DNA of 33,605 nt from an uncultured Planctomycetaceae bacterium (lineage in GTDB: Bacteria > Planctomycetota > Planctomycetia > Planctomycetales > Planctomycetaceae): the NCBI GenBank assembly GCA_903861195.1, contig CAIOTJ010000219.1, positions 1 through 33,605 of the forward strand. Direction: 5' to 3'. Position numbers and translations under genes: made by a program. The notes below the pieces were generated by a model that saw only the letters and a program-made list of their open reading frames with translations, was not told the DNA's origin and did not search any database. Each line of letters opens with the position of its first letter. Position 1 is the stretch's first letter. Below are positions 33,546-33,605 of the stretch, piece by piece.

Positions 33546-33605
33546 CTAGTCCTGCAGACTCAGATCCAGCTTCGTGTTGGCCGGATCTCCCTTGGAGACG
33601 TTGGC
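33546..33605 (-). CDS. C-terminal end of an unidentified gene (partial)
   Basis: Reading the minus strand, the last 19 codons of a frame are open from the right edge to a TAG at 33546-33548, coding ...KGDPANTKLDLSLQD. A strong terminator lies just after the stop, which supports it as a real gene end. The Pro/Asn/Asp turn followed by alternating hydrophobic residues is like the last beta strand of an exported sandwich domain, but too little is present to name it. Confidence 0.6.
   Translation of the reverse strand, partial: ANVSKGDPANTKLDLSLQD

Noticed and set aside
1-33605. Many G or C runs of eight or more bases (for example near 11931, 17270, 19769, 22443, 27684, 29267, 29676), considered as contingency loci.
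   Set aside because: At about one-third G and one-third C per strand, a rough estimate gives around six runs of at least eight in a window this size, so the number is not striking. Only the runs at 11931 and 29676 are kept because of their position.

Overview
The window looks like a GC-rich chromosomal segment from a planctomycete. This rests on gene content, not on a marker gene: a CehA/McbA-type metallohydrolase, a DUF1080–sugar-dehydrogenase fusion, EF-hand secreted proteins, a serine/threonine kinase with an FHA domain, a large cysteine-rich YTV-repeat surface protein, a very large PQQ-like propeller protein and an oversized secretin. No rRNA, tRNA, CRISPR array, insertion sequence or phage gene was recognised. 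All genes look chromosomal in codon use.

Left part (1-11.4 kb). A 5'-truncated metallohydrolase with two EF-hands inside it is followed by a DUF1080/glucose-sorbosone dehydrogenase fusion, a clear terminator and an SDR oxidoreductase. Facing these on the minus strand are a YkgJ-type cysteine-cluster protein directly behind a nine-EF-hand secreted protein, a DJ-1/PfpI protein and the ribosome-rescue factor ArfB. Two plus-strand exported proteins follow: a laminin-G-like protein and a lipoprotein ending in a YHS/TRASH-like metal site.

Middle (11.4-25 kb, all minus strand). In coordinate order: a membrane-tethered kinase with an FHA domain; an 833-residue YTV-repeat protein with its own promoter-like sequence, strong Shine-Dalgarno and terminator; a 1353-residue two-propeller protein translationally coupled to a 55-residue membrane peptide that the usual ORF length cut-off would hide; a tartrate/D-malate dehydrogenase; an alpha/beta hydrolase; a STAS anti-sigma-antagonist-like protein; and a D-aminoacylase-family amidohydrolase.

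Right part (25-33.6 kb). A 1433-residue secretin with seven N-type repeats ahead of its pore domain is followed by a lipoprotein and a BON-domain exported protein, all on the plus strand. A hairpin and a G-quadruplex-type polypyrimidine tract separate the first two. A minus-strand TPR protein and the last 19 codons of another minus-strand gene, with a strong terminator, close the window.

The most interesting items are the two matched 14-residue repeat arrays of the YTV protein, which share a six-unit super-period and flank a cysteine cluster, and the extended secretin with its neighbours. Both point to cell-envelope architecture. No single new defence or mobile system was seen.
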